In this document: in pieces, positions 9,141 to 17,597 of the stretch
How the letters are laid out: each line of letters begins with the position of its first letter
Numbering within the stretch: the first letter of the stretch is position 1
From: Paenibacillus sp. LS1
Lineage (GTDB): Bacteria > Bacillota > Bacilli > Paenibacillales > Paenibacillaceae
Direction of reading: 5' to 3'
Assembly (NCBI RefSeq): GCF_026013365.1
Contig: NZ_JAPDOE010000005.1
Location: forward strand, 232,088 to 296,087
DNA: 64,000 nt
The notes under the pieces: model-generated
What the model was told of the DNA's origin: nothing
Databases searched by the model: none
The model's input: the letters and a program-made list of their open reading frames with translations, nothing else
Translations under genes and position numbers: made by a program

Positions 9141-9288
9141 TAACTCTGGCACGCGCCTTATGGGTTACTAGTTATTTTTAAAGAAGCGCTCTTCCGAGTG
9201 ATCTCAATCTGCTTAAGTGTATCTGTTACTTATGCTGTATTGTCATTGGGAGGAACGCTTCTTTTTTGCGTGTCCGTTTACAACCCAT
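9141..9288 (+). promoter_or_regulatory. Class I attenuator leader of the GNAT operon
   Basis: Class I hairpin: outer stem TAACTC/GGGTTA (9141-9146, 9162-9167), one unpaired T, inner stem GGC/GCC, loop ACGC. A terminator follows: AAGAAGCG (9181-9188) pairs with CGCTTCTT (9256-9263), extended by TCTTCC/GGGAGGA, with a T tract. The post-terminator element TTTACAACCCA lies at 9277-9287. The ribosome site AAGGAGG and gene come after it, so read-through is needed for expression. Confidence 0.75.
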
Positions 9289-9335
9289 CAGCAAAATCTC
9301 GAAACAAATGTTATAATTAAAGGAGGAAATGTTTA

Positions 9336-9878
9336 ATGCGTAACCTGCAAGATACCCAGACCAATCCTAACACCGTAGTCGATGTCCTCATTGATGACTT
9401 GACGCTATGTTTGGTACATTCGGAAAATGGGGAAGAATATGATACTGTCTTTGAATCTTTAACGAAGAAGGATCTGAGCAAGCTCACCCCTTCTGAAGGC
9501 TGGACCAATTTTAACTGGAAAACTGAATTTAATGCCCCAGGCCGGCAAGTTATCAAACTGATGGTCAAAGGATCAGATCAGATTGAAGGATTGATCAGTT
9601 ATGAAATTGCCCAGGGGTATGTGAGTATAAACTTAGTAGAAAGCGCACCCCGAAATGTAGGTAAAAACAAGCTTTTTATTGGGGTCGGTGCTCATTTATT
9701 CGCTATTGCATGCAAGCTAAGTTTCGATCTAGGTTTTGACGGTGTGGTTTCTTTCATTGCCAAGACAAACCTTATTGAACACTACCGAGAAAAATTAGGT
9801 GCCATCCTTTTAGGAAACCACGCGATGGCGATTGAAACACCGGAAGCTTTAGAGTTGGTGAAACATTACTTTAAGTGA
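9336..9878 (+). CDS. GNAT-like N-acetyltransferase
   Basis: 180 residues with the GNAT pattern: a central strand pair LISYEIAQGYVSINLVESAP, a pyrophosphate-binding-like turn NVGKNKLFIGVGAHLFAIAC (about 109-128), then GFDGVVSFIAKTNLIEHYREKLGA, where an aromatic-containing helix (HYREKLGA) is usual in the family. The usual Q/RxxGxG/A loop appears as K-x4-GVGAH. The likely role is acetyl-CoA-dependent transfer to an unknown amine; the substrate cannot be told. It overlaps the stop region of the next small gene and sits behind a class I leader. Confidence 0.65.
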   Translation: MRNLQDTQTNPNTVVDVLIDDLTLCLVHSENGEEYDTVFESLTKKDLSKLTPSEGWTNFNWKTEFNAPGRQVIKLMVKGSDQIEGLISYEIAQGYVSINLVESAPRNVGKNKLFIGVGAHLFAIACKLSFDLGFDGVVSFIAKTNLIEHYREKLGAILLGNHAMAIETPEALELVKHYFK

Positions 9879-9892
9879 GGAAGGTGATTGTA

Positions 9893-10063
9893 ATGACATC
9901 GAATGATAACAAATTCGTGAAAGCTTTTGAAGAAGCGGAAGAAGTGGGTAATGGCGTATATGCTGTCCCCCCACAAAACAATGTTGAAAAGCAGGAACTG
10001 GATCGGCTGATGCAAGAATATCTGATCACTAAACGGAACATTAAACCCGCAAAGAAAGGGTAA
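9893..10063 (+). CDS. Small hypothetical protein, operon partner of the GNAT gene
   Basis: 56 residues from an ATG at 9893 behind AGGAAGGTGA; an in-frame GTG at 9875 lies inside the upstream gene. The product is polar with a basic C-terminus (KRNIKPAKKG). The 14-nt gap to the GNAT gene indicates co-expression. A terminator follows at 10121. Confidence 0.6.
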   Translation: MTSNDNKFVKAFEEAEEVGNGVYAVPPQNNVEKQELDRLMQEYLITKRNIKPAKKG

Positions 10064-10120
10064 TCGTACCAGCAGGACAAACATCCCTTCATGGAGATGT
10101 AATATAGGATTCATTTACTT

Positions 10121-10152
10121 AAGGTCAAGCAGATTATTGCTTGGCCTTTTTG
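10121..10152 (+). terminator. Intrinsic terminator between two operons
   Basis: AAGGTCAAGC (10121-10130) pairs with GCTTGGCCTT (10139-10148), then a T5 tract. It lies 30 nt before the next ribosome site, so it might also act as a leader attenuator, though no conserved hairpin is seen. Confidence 0.8.
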
Positions 10153-10179
10153 CATTCTTAAAATATTGGAGGAACTTAT

Positions 10180-11019
10180 ATGTTAAACGCGGCATTAAAA
10201 CAAATGATTAAACAATACATGGAGCAAAATCAAATTGAGCTGACCCCCGCACAAGTAGAGCAAGCGTTACAAGGTGTCGTATATGCAACCCAACAAACGA
10301 TAAATGATTCCATCCCTATTGCAGTTAGCCTTGCACTTGAATCACCATCGGTTTCGAATACTAGTAATGCTGAGGGAGATCAGTCCTCCCCAGATGACAA
10401 TCAACCGAAAATAGGAGCAAATACAACAATCGAGGTCCATACACCGAAAGGTTTGATCTGTGCTAACTCCGTCCTTGAAGAGAATTATCCAGGGTTGAAG
10501 GTAACTGTTAACGGAGAGGATCTTGTCGCTGTTGAGTACGATTCTGACCGGAACCAGCACGTTATACGTGTATGGAAGCAGGGACAAGAAGAACCGGCTT
10601 ATGTACAGAGTGTAGAAGACTTCTGGATTAAGACAGATCACTATCAATATGTCCGAGTAGATAGTCCCACGGTATTTACTGTTATTGATATCACTGAACT
10701 CCCCCCAGAGATTGCCGATCATATTGATGAGAAATACATTCTACGCATGATGACCGTTGATCTCGAAGAATACTCCGCAGAGCAAGTTACAGACATCCTA
10801 AAATCCTATGGATATGAATTACTGCCACTTAGTAAAGAAGTTGTCATAGAAAACACGTTTGAATCTGTAGAATCAACGACCATTGATAATAATCGGATCA
10901 TAGCAGAATGTATTGCAGAGACATACATTGCTTCTGAATCTGAATTAACATTACGGTTTAAAGACCAGCCTGAGCTAAATCAATATCTTGCAGCTCACCA
11001 AATTGATTCATATGAATGA
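10180..11019 (+). CDS. Hypothetical acidic protein, 279 residues
   Basis: The ATG follows TTGGAGGAAC. The N-terminal 55 residues are helical (LKQMIKQYMEQNQIELTPAQ), then comes a polar linker (60-78) and beta-rich regions including KVTVNGEDLVAVEYD and HVIRVWKQGQEEPAY. No family motif is seen. Its last codons overlap the start of the next gene. Confidence 0.7.
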   Translation: MLNAALKQMIKQYMEQNQIELTPAQVEQALQGVVYATQQTINDSIPIAVSLALESPSVSNTSNAEGDQSSPDDNQPKIGANTTIEVHTPKGLICANSVLEENYPGLKVTVNGEDLVAVEYDSDRNQHVIRVWKQGQEEPAYVQSVEDFWIKTDHYQYVRVDSPTVFTVIDITELPPEIADHIDEKYILRMMTVDLEEYSAEQVTDILKSYGYELLPLSKEVVIENTFESVESTTIDNNRIIAECIAETYIASESELTLRFKDQPELNQYLAAHQIDSYE

Positions 11020-11371
11020 TCATTTTGAGTTAATGACGTTTGTTGTAAATACATGCCATTCTTTTTGGGAGTATGAAACCATTGAGAGCTTCATGATAGA
11101 CAATGGGGAGAGAGAAATATACAGGATTCTCGGGTGGTTTCCAAAGGAAAGTAATATAACTTATACAGAGCTTAATGCGATAACAACTGAGACAGAGTGG
11201 ATCGTGGCAAACATTGATAAGGAAGGTGTACATGTCCTCCATAAGGTGCCTTCTACCTCGGAGTTGAGAGGCACCTTAACAGCGTATCAAAAAAATGCCC
11301 GTTGCCCGGAGCACGTGACCATTTATCCTGCTGAACGCCTCATCATTAATCCGCTGAATGATTTAAATTAA
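11012..11371 (+). CDS. Hypothetical protein, translationally coupled
   Basis: 119 residues from the ATG at 11012, which overlaps the upstream stop (ATGAATGA arrangement); TTG at 10988 is an alternative. Strand-rich (REIYRILGWFPKE, EWIVANIDKEGVHVLHKV). No family is recognised. The coding region ends beside an AAGTTAA cluster. Confidence 0.6.
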   Translation: MNDHFELMTFVVNTCHSFWEYETIESFMIDNGEREIYRILGWFPKESNITYTELNAITTETEWIVANIDKEGVHVLHKVPSTSELRGTLTAYQKNARCPEHVTIYPAERLIINPLNDLN

Positions 11372-11394
11372 GTTAAGTTAATTTAACTTAGTTT
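11361..11394. repeat. AAGTTAA/TTAACTT repeat cluster B
   Basis: About 34 bp of AAATTAAGTTAAG followed by inverted TTAATTTAACTTAG, a near-palindrome. It belongs to the same family as the clusters at 3493 and 46994 and overlaps the last codons of the upstream gene. Confidence 0.75.
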
Positions 11395-11444
11395 ATTTTC
11401 ATTCAAATCTGAAAATTAGTTGAATAAGGGGTGGAGGAATTTCT

Positions 11445-11729
11445 TTGAACAACAACCAGCGCAAGGACAACACACTTGAGATCAGTCAATGGATCATCAT
11501 TGGTGTTGTTGAGTTAGGTATACAATTCGAACAATCCTTTGATCTAATCAAGCGAGTATATAATGACGTTTGGGGGACAGAGATACCTGATTTAAAACGC
11601 GTTCGAATTCGAAGTCATGAGAGATATAAAGAATTACAATATAAATTGGAGAGAAATGAACTGTTTAGTGAGAGAGACCGTCATGAACTGATCTATCTTC
11701 AAATTGCATCTAGCGAGATAAGTGAGTAA
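11445..11729 (+). CDS. Hypothetical protein, 94 residues
   Basis: A TTG start behind GGGGTGGAGG. Mostly helical and charged (RVRIRSHERYKELQYKLERN). No known family. It has its own terminator and lies between repeat cluster B and the cATTATAGTTGG array. Confidence 0.6.
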   Translation: MNNNQRKDNTLEISQWIIIGVVELGIQFEQSFDLIKRVYNDVWGTEIPDLKRVRIRSHERYKELQYKLERNELFSERDRHELIYLQIASSEISE

Positions 11730-11748
11730 TAAGAGAATTACTATAAGG

Positions 11749-11780
11749 GCACTATCAACAACTGTTGATGGTGCTTCTTT
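11749..11780 (+). terminator. Intrinsic terminator
   Basis: GCACTATCAAC (11749-11759) pairs with GTTGATGGTGC (11764-11774) around a short loop and is followed by TTCTTT. Confidence 0.85.
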
Positions 11781-11818
11781 GACTATTTAAAATTAAAGAA
11801 GATCCGAATATAGAATGC

Positions 11819-12025
11819 CATTATAGTTTGCCAATTGACATTATAGTTGGTAAATGGACATTATAGTTAGTAAATAAACCGTTTTAGGTACATTATAGTT
11901 GGTAAAAATGTGTGCCAACACATCAGTTGAATCAAGTGGTTTACCCACTTTAATGTAAAGCTTCTCATCTATTAACTGTCAATAACACCTTTAGAATCCC
12001 GCTTCATCACTTACCAACTATAATG
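11819..12025. repeat. Array of CATTATAGTTGGTAAA sites (iteron or operator array)
   Basis: Four direct copies start at 11819, 11839, 11859 and 11891, the first three exactly 20 bp apart (two helical turns). Two inverted copies lie at 11940-11957 (degenerate) and 12011-12025. No gene lies in the interval. It ends about 100 bp before the promoter of the large two-gene operon, so it could be an operator or a second origin with iterons. Confidence 0.85.
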
Positions 12026-12125
12026 TAACTTACGATTTCAGTTACAGTTATTAGCGCCGTCTCTTTTCAACTAGGTGTTATTGAAGTAGTAGTAAGCGTT
12101 ACAATTTGGGGAGGTGGGGGGGTGC

Positions 12126-12320
12126 TTGCTCTGTCGCGGGTAATATGATAATATTCAAAAACACCAATGAATTACTCACGATAGACTCCAGCATGCGCTA
12201 AAGAGTCCCTACTTTAAAAAGCACTTTATCAAGTTAACGAACAGCCTTAGGTTGTAATTCTACCTTTTTGCTGTTCATTAAACTGATAAAGTGCTTTTTT
12301 TTGCGCACTTTCACAACCCA
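12126..12320 (+). promoter_or_regulatory. Promoter and class I attenuator leader of the large-protein operon
   Basis: Promoter TTGCTC (12126-12131), 17-bp spacer, TAATAT (12149-12154). Class I hairpin: GACTC/GAGTC (12184-12188, 12203-12207), unpaired C, AGC/GCT, loop ATGC. The terminator AAAAGCACTTTATCA (from 12217) pairs with TGATAAAGTGCTTTT (ending about 12298), with an inner GAACAGC/GCTGTTC stem and an inner AGGT...ACCTTTTT hairpin. The element TTTCACAACCCA lies at 12309-12320. Confidence 0.8.
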
Positions 12321-12351
12321 AACTAAACTACGTACAGAGAGGATCATCAAC

Positions 12352-14259
12352 ATGCAGACATGGATTTCAAATCACGAACTATTCCCTAACCTGAATCAGG
12401 AGCTCTTACAAGATTTACTTAATTTTAAGGATGGTGACAAAGAAAAGAGAGCACGATTTGCAATGAAGTATAATCTTTCATACCTGGGGGAAATCGCTGA
12501 GCGTTGGCATGAACGTAACATCGTACACAATATGGACGATCTACGTTCATTGATTCTGGGGCTCGTACTTGCCGGCAGAGACAACTATCTCTATGACCAG
12601 GAAGTACTCTTTGTATCTAGTGTTCGTCAGTATCTAAGCAACGACTGGGATTCACTAGCAGCTGCAGCTCTTCTAAATTTCTCTTGGAGTAAATTTAAAG
12701 ATCCAATCGAAGCCAGTGATATCTTAGAAAGATTGCAAGAAGTAGATAATTCATCTCTCCCCCCCAATGACCGTATACTTATAATTAGTCTGTTATCTGA
12801 TATTTTCTTATATAATTCAAAAAATGAGGAATTATTAGACTTCATCATTAAGCAGCTGGAGCAATTAGAGCTGGACTTGAGTGACAGTCATGAGAACTAC
12901 CCGTTAGTCATCTTGTTAAGCGATGCATACGTACGGTTAGGCAAGCCATCGTCAAAGTTATTCAAGAATAAAGCAAAAGCCAAATGGTTACGAACACTAT
13001 ACTTGCTTACTACCAAAGAAACCCCCACAAATACAAAGGATCACACCACGTTAGACATCACCAAAGAAGAATTATTCTCCTACAACTACTTGCTATCCAA
13101 TTTCAAACCCCTCGGGAAAACCTCATTTACTGGACCTGGTTTACTAAGAATGAAAAGACGGTATCTAGAATCTCATTTTTGGTCAGAAGTACCCTTATCT
13201 GATCAAGTCATCGCTCAAGTGGAACGGATGAAAAAGGACGATCTAGATCATTTACTCCATTCTGGATTTGCAGATGATTCAAATAATCCCCGTTTTTTAA
13301 ACCAAGACAACCTCAAATTATTTCTTCAACTCGCGGAAAAGAAACTGATCACGTATTGCAATTCATCCTACATCCTGCTCATCGATCTCAAAGTTCTTTC
13401 CGAGGAGCTTGAAACCAGGATCATTCAAGAGTTGTTGCTACATGTTGGATTAGCCCAAGAAGAGTTTATATATCTTGAACAGTTACGTAGTAGACGTGAA
13501 ATCGAATGCGTCCCAACTAATTACACCTACACGAAATCACTCCTAGTCAATGGATTTATCTCACCAAATGATATTAGCCTGTTGAAACGCCGGCAGATGG
13601 TTGGGTCCTGCATTCAGGTACTCGTAGGAGAGGACAGAATCTCTGACTTAATGGATCTTCTAAGTCACTGTGAAACACGGCATCTGAAACACCTCTTGGC
13701 TTACCTCAATATGGACAAAATCTTGACTCTAATTGAACATCCCCCCTATCAAAAACTCTTGTATTACTATCTGCAAGCACTCTATAATTTCAACCCAAAA
13801 AACTATGTACCGACCATTTACCAAATTTTAGAACAGGACAAGCTTAGATCGTTAAGCCTATTTTCTGATGAAGAACATCATCAATTGGAAAAGGATTTGA
13901 TCGATTCTGCACTTCTAATCAAATCGCATCACATGACACTCGTGAGAAAGCACATGTCTGATCAAGAGCGGGTAGAAGCAGATTTAAATACCCTCTGTGA
14001 GAAGATCCAAACTACTAATGTATATACTATGAAGTATCTCTTAATTGATAATAAAGAATCCTTCAGATCGAGCGAAAAATTACGTACAGGATACCTAGAA
14101 CGATTGATGACCTTAGAAGCAGAAACGCATCAGTTATCTTCCATCGTCTTTAATTATCAGATGCTTAGATTGATGAATATCTGCGAAGAACAAGAATATG
14201 CAGCATTTGAAAAATGGTTGACGAAAACAATGTTTGATGAATACGAAATCGCAAATTAA
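12352..14259 (+). CDS. Large helical protein of unknown function, first of pair
   Basis: 635 residues from the ATG at 12352 behind GAGAGGATC; the frame extends upstream through the terminator but without a ribosome site. Nearly all predicted helix, with short leucine-rich helical units that suggest a HEAT/TPR-like solenoid (for example LHSGFADDSNNPRFLNQDNL, LLSHCETRHLKHLLAYLNMD). No catalytic motif and no membrane segment. The next gene follows 14 nt later, so the two products probably act together. Confidence 0.7.
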   Translation: MQTWISNHELFPNLNQELLQDLLNFKDGDKEKRARFAMKYNLSYLGEIAERWHERNIVHNMDDLRSLILGLVLAGRDNYLYDQEVLFVSSVRQYLSNDWDSLAAAALLNFSWSKFKDPIEASDILERLQEVDNSSLPPNDRILIISLLSDIFLYNSKNEELLDFIIKQLEQLELDLSDSHENYPLVILLSDAYVRLGKPSSKLFKNKAKAKWLRTLYLLTTKETPTNTKDHTTLDITKEELFSYNYLLSNFKPLGKTSFTGPGLLRMKRRYLESHFWSEVPLSDQVIAQVERMKKDDLDHLLHSGFADDSNNPRFLNQDNLKLFLQLAEKKLITYCNSSYILLIDLKVLSEELETRIIQELLLHVGLAQEEFIYLEQLRSRREIECVPTNYTYTKSLLVNGFISPNDISLLKRRQMVGSCIQVLVGEDRISDLMDLLSHCETRHLKHLLAYLNMDKILTLIEHPPYQKLLYYYLQALYNFNPKNYVPTIYQILEQDKLRSLSLFSDEEHHQLEKDLIDSALLIKSHHMTLVRKHMSDQERVEADLNTLCEKIQTTNVYTMKYLLIDNKESFRSSEKLRTGYLERLMTLEAETHQLSSIVFNYQMLRLMNICEEQEYAAFEKWLTKTMFDEYEIAN

Positions 14260-14273
14260 AAGGAGACATTTAC

Positions 14274-16763
14274 ATGATATATTCATTAATCCGAAACCAC
14301 ATCGAAACGCTGGCAGAGGCTTCTAAGAACGGTCTGCCACTTGAGGTATTACAACAGATTACTCTAGTGAACCGAGCACATCTTCACTACCTTACACGTT
14401 ACCCTGAATTCGAATCATTTACTTGGAACAAAGTCCTTTCATCCAGAATCTTAATCCAGATCGTAAACGAGCAAACCGTTCCAGATCTGCTCGTACGATT
14501 TCTGTGTTCTTCAAACCGACCTCTAGAACAGATTGAACGAATGATACAAACTGAAGGTGTAGAGGACATCTATGAATTATTTGAAGATGGTAGGTTTAGT
14601 TTATATCATCAATGGGCACGGTCAGACCTATTTATTGATATCATGGAATGTTACTCTGATAAGGCCTACTTAGCACAGAATATGGAGGAATGTATCGGAC
14701 CGTTCATTGAGAACATGCAACACTATGACTCAAGAGAAAAGTACAGCACTTTGTCCGAGTTAGAACGACCGGTAGCAATTCGGATGTCAAAATATACGAA
14801 ACCCTTGCACTTCAGTCTAATATCACTCACAAGACATATTGAGTTCTATGAACAACTAGAACAATTTATGTCAAGAGTAGACATTGTTGAATGTATTCGG
14901 GGCTTAGAAGCAACGTTCAAGGCAGCTGATGATCCCGAAGAGATTACGCGGGGGATTCTAGAGATGTACGCAACTGCAGCACCAGACTTAGTGAACGCAT
15001 GGATTACTCAACTTTGGAGCAACTGGCTTAACCCGCCATCTGAATTTCAATATCGAGCTTTATTCCAACATGCCTCAACACGAAAAGAACATGATGTATA
15101 TGAGGTAATCTACGGCTCTAACTCTCTGGCTGTTCAAGCCTGGGATCTGTGTAAGGATGGTGGTAACCATGTGATGAGGTTCATCCATCGATGTGCAGAA
15201 CAAGGTAAAAAGGCCTTTCTGAAAATGGTAGTGAATAATGAGACAGTTCATAGGCATATTAGAAGATTAGATAAGTTCCACCCTATTTTCTCTGACTATT
15301 TCCTCAACGTCATTAATGTGAATACACTTCAAGTCTCCGATTTCAAGTTGAGTATGCACCAGTTGAAGGATGACACACTTGTTAAGTATATTTCCGGAAG
15401 AGGACTGTGCGTCACATGGAAAGAGTTTCAGTTTCTTTATAAGCAACATGATTTAAACGTTGATTTGTACTTCCGTTTAGTTGTTCTTGGTATCTCCGTG
15501 GATAAGAGACTACAATTGTGCAGAGAATTACCCGCTCTTAACACGCTTACTCAACATTTTGATAGTGAGGAATCTCTTCTCACAGCAGTGGTGAGTTTGA
15601 TCCAAAAAGGTAACTTCAAGGATCAGCTACAGAAACAAACCTGGTATGTCAAAGGAGCAGAGAAGAGTCAGTATCTGCTTATGCTTCTCCAACCAGAACG
15701 TTTTGAACGTTTTAGTAAGTATGTTACATCACCTGACGATATTAGGTTTATTGTAAGTGAGTATACTCTTTTGGAGAAGACCAATAACTTTACAGATGCT
15801 AAACGTCTTTATATGGTTACCAATTTGGATTGCCAAGATCTCATTGAAGCCTTAAAACTACCAGGGGAATTCAAAGAAACACATATGGATGATATCCTAT
15901 CGTTTTGTTTTAAGGGGCTGGCCAAAGTCTTTTTGAAAATGATGAGTTCAGCAGAATTAAGTTCAAGACAAAAACAAAATTTAGTGCTCCTGACTAAAGC
16001 TGAGATCATGAACAATTTAAAAGAAGTGAAGTTTGTTGAAACTGACTTTGAACTAGAGATTGGTTTACCTATTCCGGAAGCAGCCATAGATGAGTGGAAG
16101 AGAGATCGGCAGATGAAGATGGCTGGTTCTCTTGTGATGGCCGAAGCAGCCGACTATGAGACTACCATTCGTGTCGGTCAATATCCCGTGTCCACCTGTC
16201 TTCACTGGAACAAGGGGATGTATCAGCGCTGTTTACTAAGCAGTTTTGATACCAACAAGAAAATGATTACAGTGCACAACTCAAAACAGCAGTATGTGGG
16301 TAGAGCAGTCATCCGACTTACAAAAGCGATATCTCATTTGCCCAAAAAGAAACTCCGGTTCAAGGACATTACAAAACAGGAGACGGAGGTACCGGCACAA
16401 CCTGTAGAGGAACGTTTTATCCTCTTCTTGGAAAGATGCTATTCCACGACTGATGGTGATGTCGCGAGAAGTATTCGTGAAGGTATTATCAAAATGGCCA
16501 AAAAGAAAGCTGAAATGATGGGTGCAACTCTTGTCGTTTCGACTAGTTATGGTCGGGCTGATTTCCCCGAAGAATTATCTTTTGTGGAAACAAAGAAAAA
16601 TCTCGTCTTCATTTCACATTCGAAAAATGAATACCAGTACTTAGATTCCATGTCTGGACAAGCTTCTGAGGCAAATGAAGGAAAGTACGTACGGACTGAA
16701 CTGTGGTCTGAGGGTCCTTTATTCACCCAGGAACAGGAAACTACGTCTTCTGATGTTGAATAA
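14274..16763 (+). CDS. Large protein: helical N-region plus C-terminal alpha/beta domain
   Basis: 829 residues; AAAGGAGAC precedes the ATG. About 1-610 is helical and solenoid-like, like its upstream partner. About 640-790 is a distinct alpha/beta domain with VSTCLHWNKGMYQRCLLSSF, a GRAVIRLTKA strand, EERFILFLERCY, then a helix KMAKKKAEMMGATLVVSTSY and a late strand KNLVFISHSKNEY. I cannot name the domain. Size and pairing suggest a structural or multi-subunit assembly rather than a simple enzyme. Confidence 0.7.
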   Translation: MIYSLIRNHIETLAEASKNGLPLEVLQQITLVNRAHLHYLTRYPEFESFTWNKVLSSRILIQIVNEQTVPDLLVRFLCSSNRPLEQIERMIQTEGVEDIYELFEDGRFSLYHQWARSDLFIDIMECYSDKAYLAQNMEECIGPFIENMQHYDSREKYSTLSELERPVAIRMSKYTKPLHFSLISLTRHIEFYEQLEQFMSRVDIVECIRGLEATFKAADDPEEITRGILEMYATAAPDLVNAWITQLWSNWLNPPSEFQYRALFQHASTRKEHDVYEVIYGSNSLAVQAWDLCKDGGNHVMRFIHRCAEQGKKAFLKMVVNNETVHRHIRRLDKFHPIFSDYFLNVINVNTLQVSDFKLSMHQLKDDTLVKYISGRGLCVTWKEFQFLYKQHDLNVDLYFRLVVLGISVDKRLQLCRELPALNTLTQHFDSEESLLTAVVSLIQKGNFKDQLQKQTWYVKGAEKSQYLLMLLQPERFERFSKYVTSPDDIRFIVSEYTLLEKTNNFTDAKRLYMVTNLDCQDLIEALKLPGEFKETHMDDILSFCFKGLAKVFLKMMSSAELSSRQKQNLVLLTKAEIMNNLKEVKFVETDFELEIGLPIPEAAIDEWKRDRQMKMAGSLVMAEAADYETTIRVGQYPVSTCLHWNKGMYQRCLLSSFDTNKKMITVHNSKQQYVGRAVIRLTKAISHLPKKKLRFKDITKQETEVPAQPVEERFILFLERCYSTTDGDVARSIREGIIKMAKKKAEMMGATLVVSTSYGRADFPEELSFVETKKNLVFISHSKNEYQYLDSMSGQASEANEGKYVRTELWSEGPLFTQEQETTSSDVE

Positions 16764-16817
16764 GTCAGTTAACTTTGAAATGTGTGAACTCGCCAAAATC
16801 ACACAACCTCATGTCAT

Positions 16818-16945
16818 TTGACGGGTCGTTACGTAATTGCTATATTAATCACATGATTTAGTATTAGCGGTATCTGCTCTTGGCGGGGGAGCTATCGTTT
16901 TGAAAACAGGCATCGAAGGATTATCTCCGATGCCTGTTTTTTTCT
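16818..16945 (+). promoter_or_regulatory. Promoter and attenuated leader without the consensus loop
   Basis: A strong promoter TTGACG (16818-16823), 17 bp, TATATT (16841-16846) is followed by a hairpin GGTA...TATC enclosing GCTC/GAGC (16869-16896) and then a terminator AAACAGGCATCG/CGATGCCTGTTT (16904-16915, 16928-16939) with a T run, all before the gene at 17024. The architecture matches the other leaders, but the C-ANGC-G or AAGCA loop is not present. Confidence 0.65.
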
Positions 16946-17023
16946 ATTCCTATATATACTATTGCTTGATAGAAACCGTCATTAAGATTGTGAGTCATGA
17001 GACATATTAGGCTGGGGGTAAAC

Positions 17024-17494
17024 ATGATGATCCGATGGCTTGAACGTAGAAAAGAACGGAAATTAGCAGTTGCAGCATATTATGATTTATCTCGAACCAT
17101 TAGAGCTACATATAAACAATTGAACTACATGCTCATACAAAAGAAGTCCATTACCGTCATTGAAGCAGAGTCATCAGAAGATCTAACTGATCTGTATAAT
17201 GAATTTTTATGCGGACAAGAGAGGGAGCACCATGGGAAAATTCTATCCATCGATGATAAACAATTTACAACTAATGGGGTGAAGTACTTCCTGCAGATTG
17301 AGTATACGGGGCTAGTCATAGACGAGAGTGCTTACTCCCTTGAACAATTTAAAGAAATACAAGCTACTTTTAAGGAACTGGAAATGGAACAGGAAATGTT
17401 AAAGCGAAAGCTGCTGCTTGATTATAACTATGATGTAGATTTCGAAACAAAAAAAAGAAAGACACTGCTGTACATGAATCAAAAGGGGATATAG
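17024..17494 (+). CDS. Hypothetical protein, 156 residues
   Basis: The start is chosen at the ATG behind GGGGGTAAAC; an ATG at 16997 has no ribosome site. The N-terminus is basic (MMIRWLERRKERK), the middle carries beta strands (KYFLQIEYTGLVIDE), and the end is a charged coiled coil (KELEMEQEMLKRKLLLDYNY). The first residues resemble those of the broken gene at 30785. No known family. Confidence 0.6.
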   Translation: MMIRWLERRKERKLAVAAYYDLSRTIRATYKQLNYMLIQKKSITVIEAESSEDLTDLYNEFLCGQEREHHGKILSIDDKQFTTNGVKYFLQIEYTGLVIDESAYSLEQFKEIQATFKELEMEQEMLKRKLLLDYNYDVDFETKKRKTLLYMNQKGI

Positions 17495-17530
17495 GATTGC
17501 CCCAGGTAGTCCCCCGAAGAAGAGAATGAA

Positions 17531-17566
17531 AAATAGAGGCTACCATGATCATGATAGCCTCTATTT
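17531..17566. terminator. Bidirectional terminator
   Basis: AAATAGAGGCTA-CCATGAT pairs with ATCATG-ATAGCCTCTATTT, an almost perfect palindrome with A and T tracts, between a plus-strand gene and the converging helicase gene. Confidence 0.88.
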
Positions 17567-17597
17567 TGGCTTGCTGGATAGCCAATCCACCAAATGA

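Noticed and set aside
12268..12351. N-terminal extension of the giant protein
   Set aside because: It starts inside the leader terminator; the ATG at 12352 has a proper ribosome site.
16869..16896. Tenth class I hairpin before the gene at 17024
   Set aside because: There is no C-ANGC-G loop, and the asymmetric bases lie on the 5' side instead of the 3' side; kept only as a similar leader.
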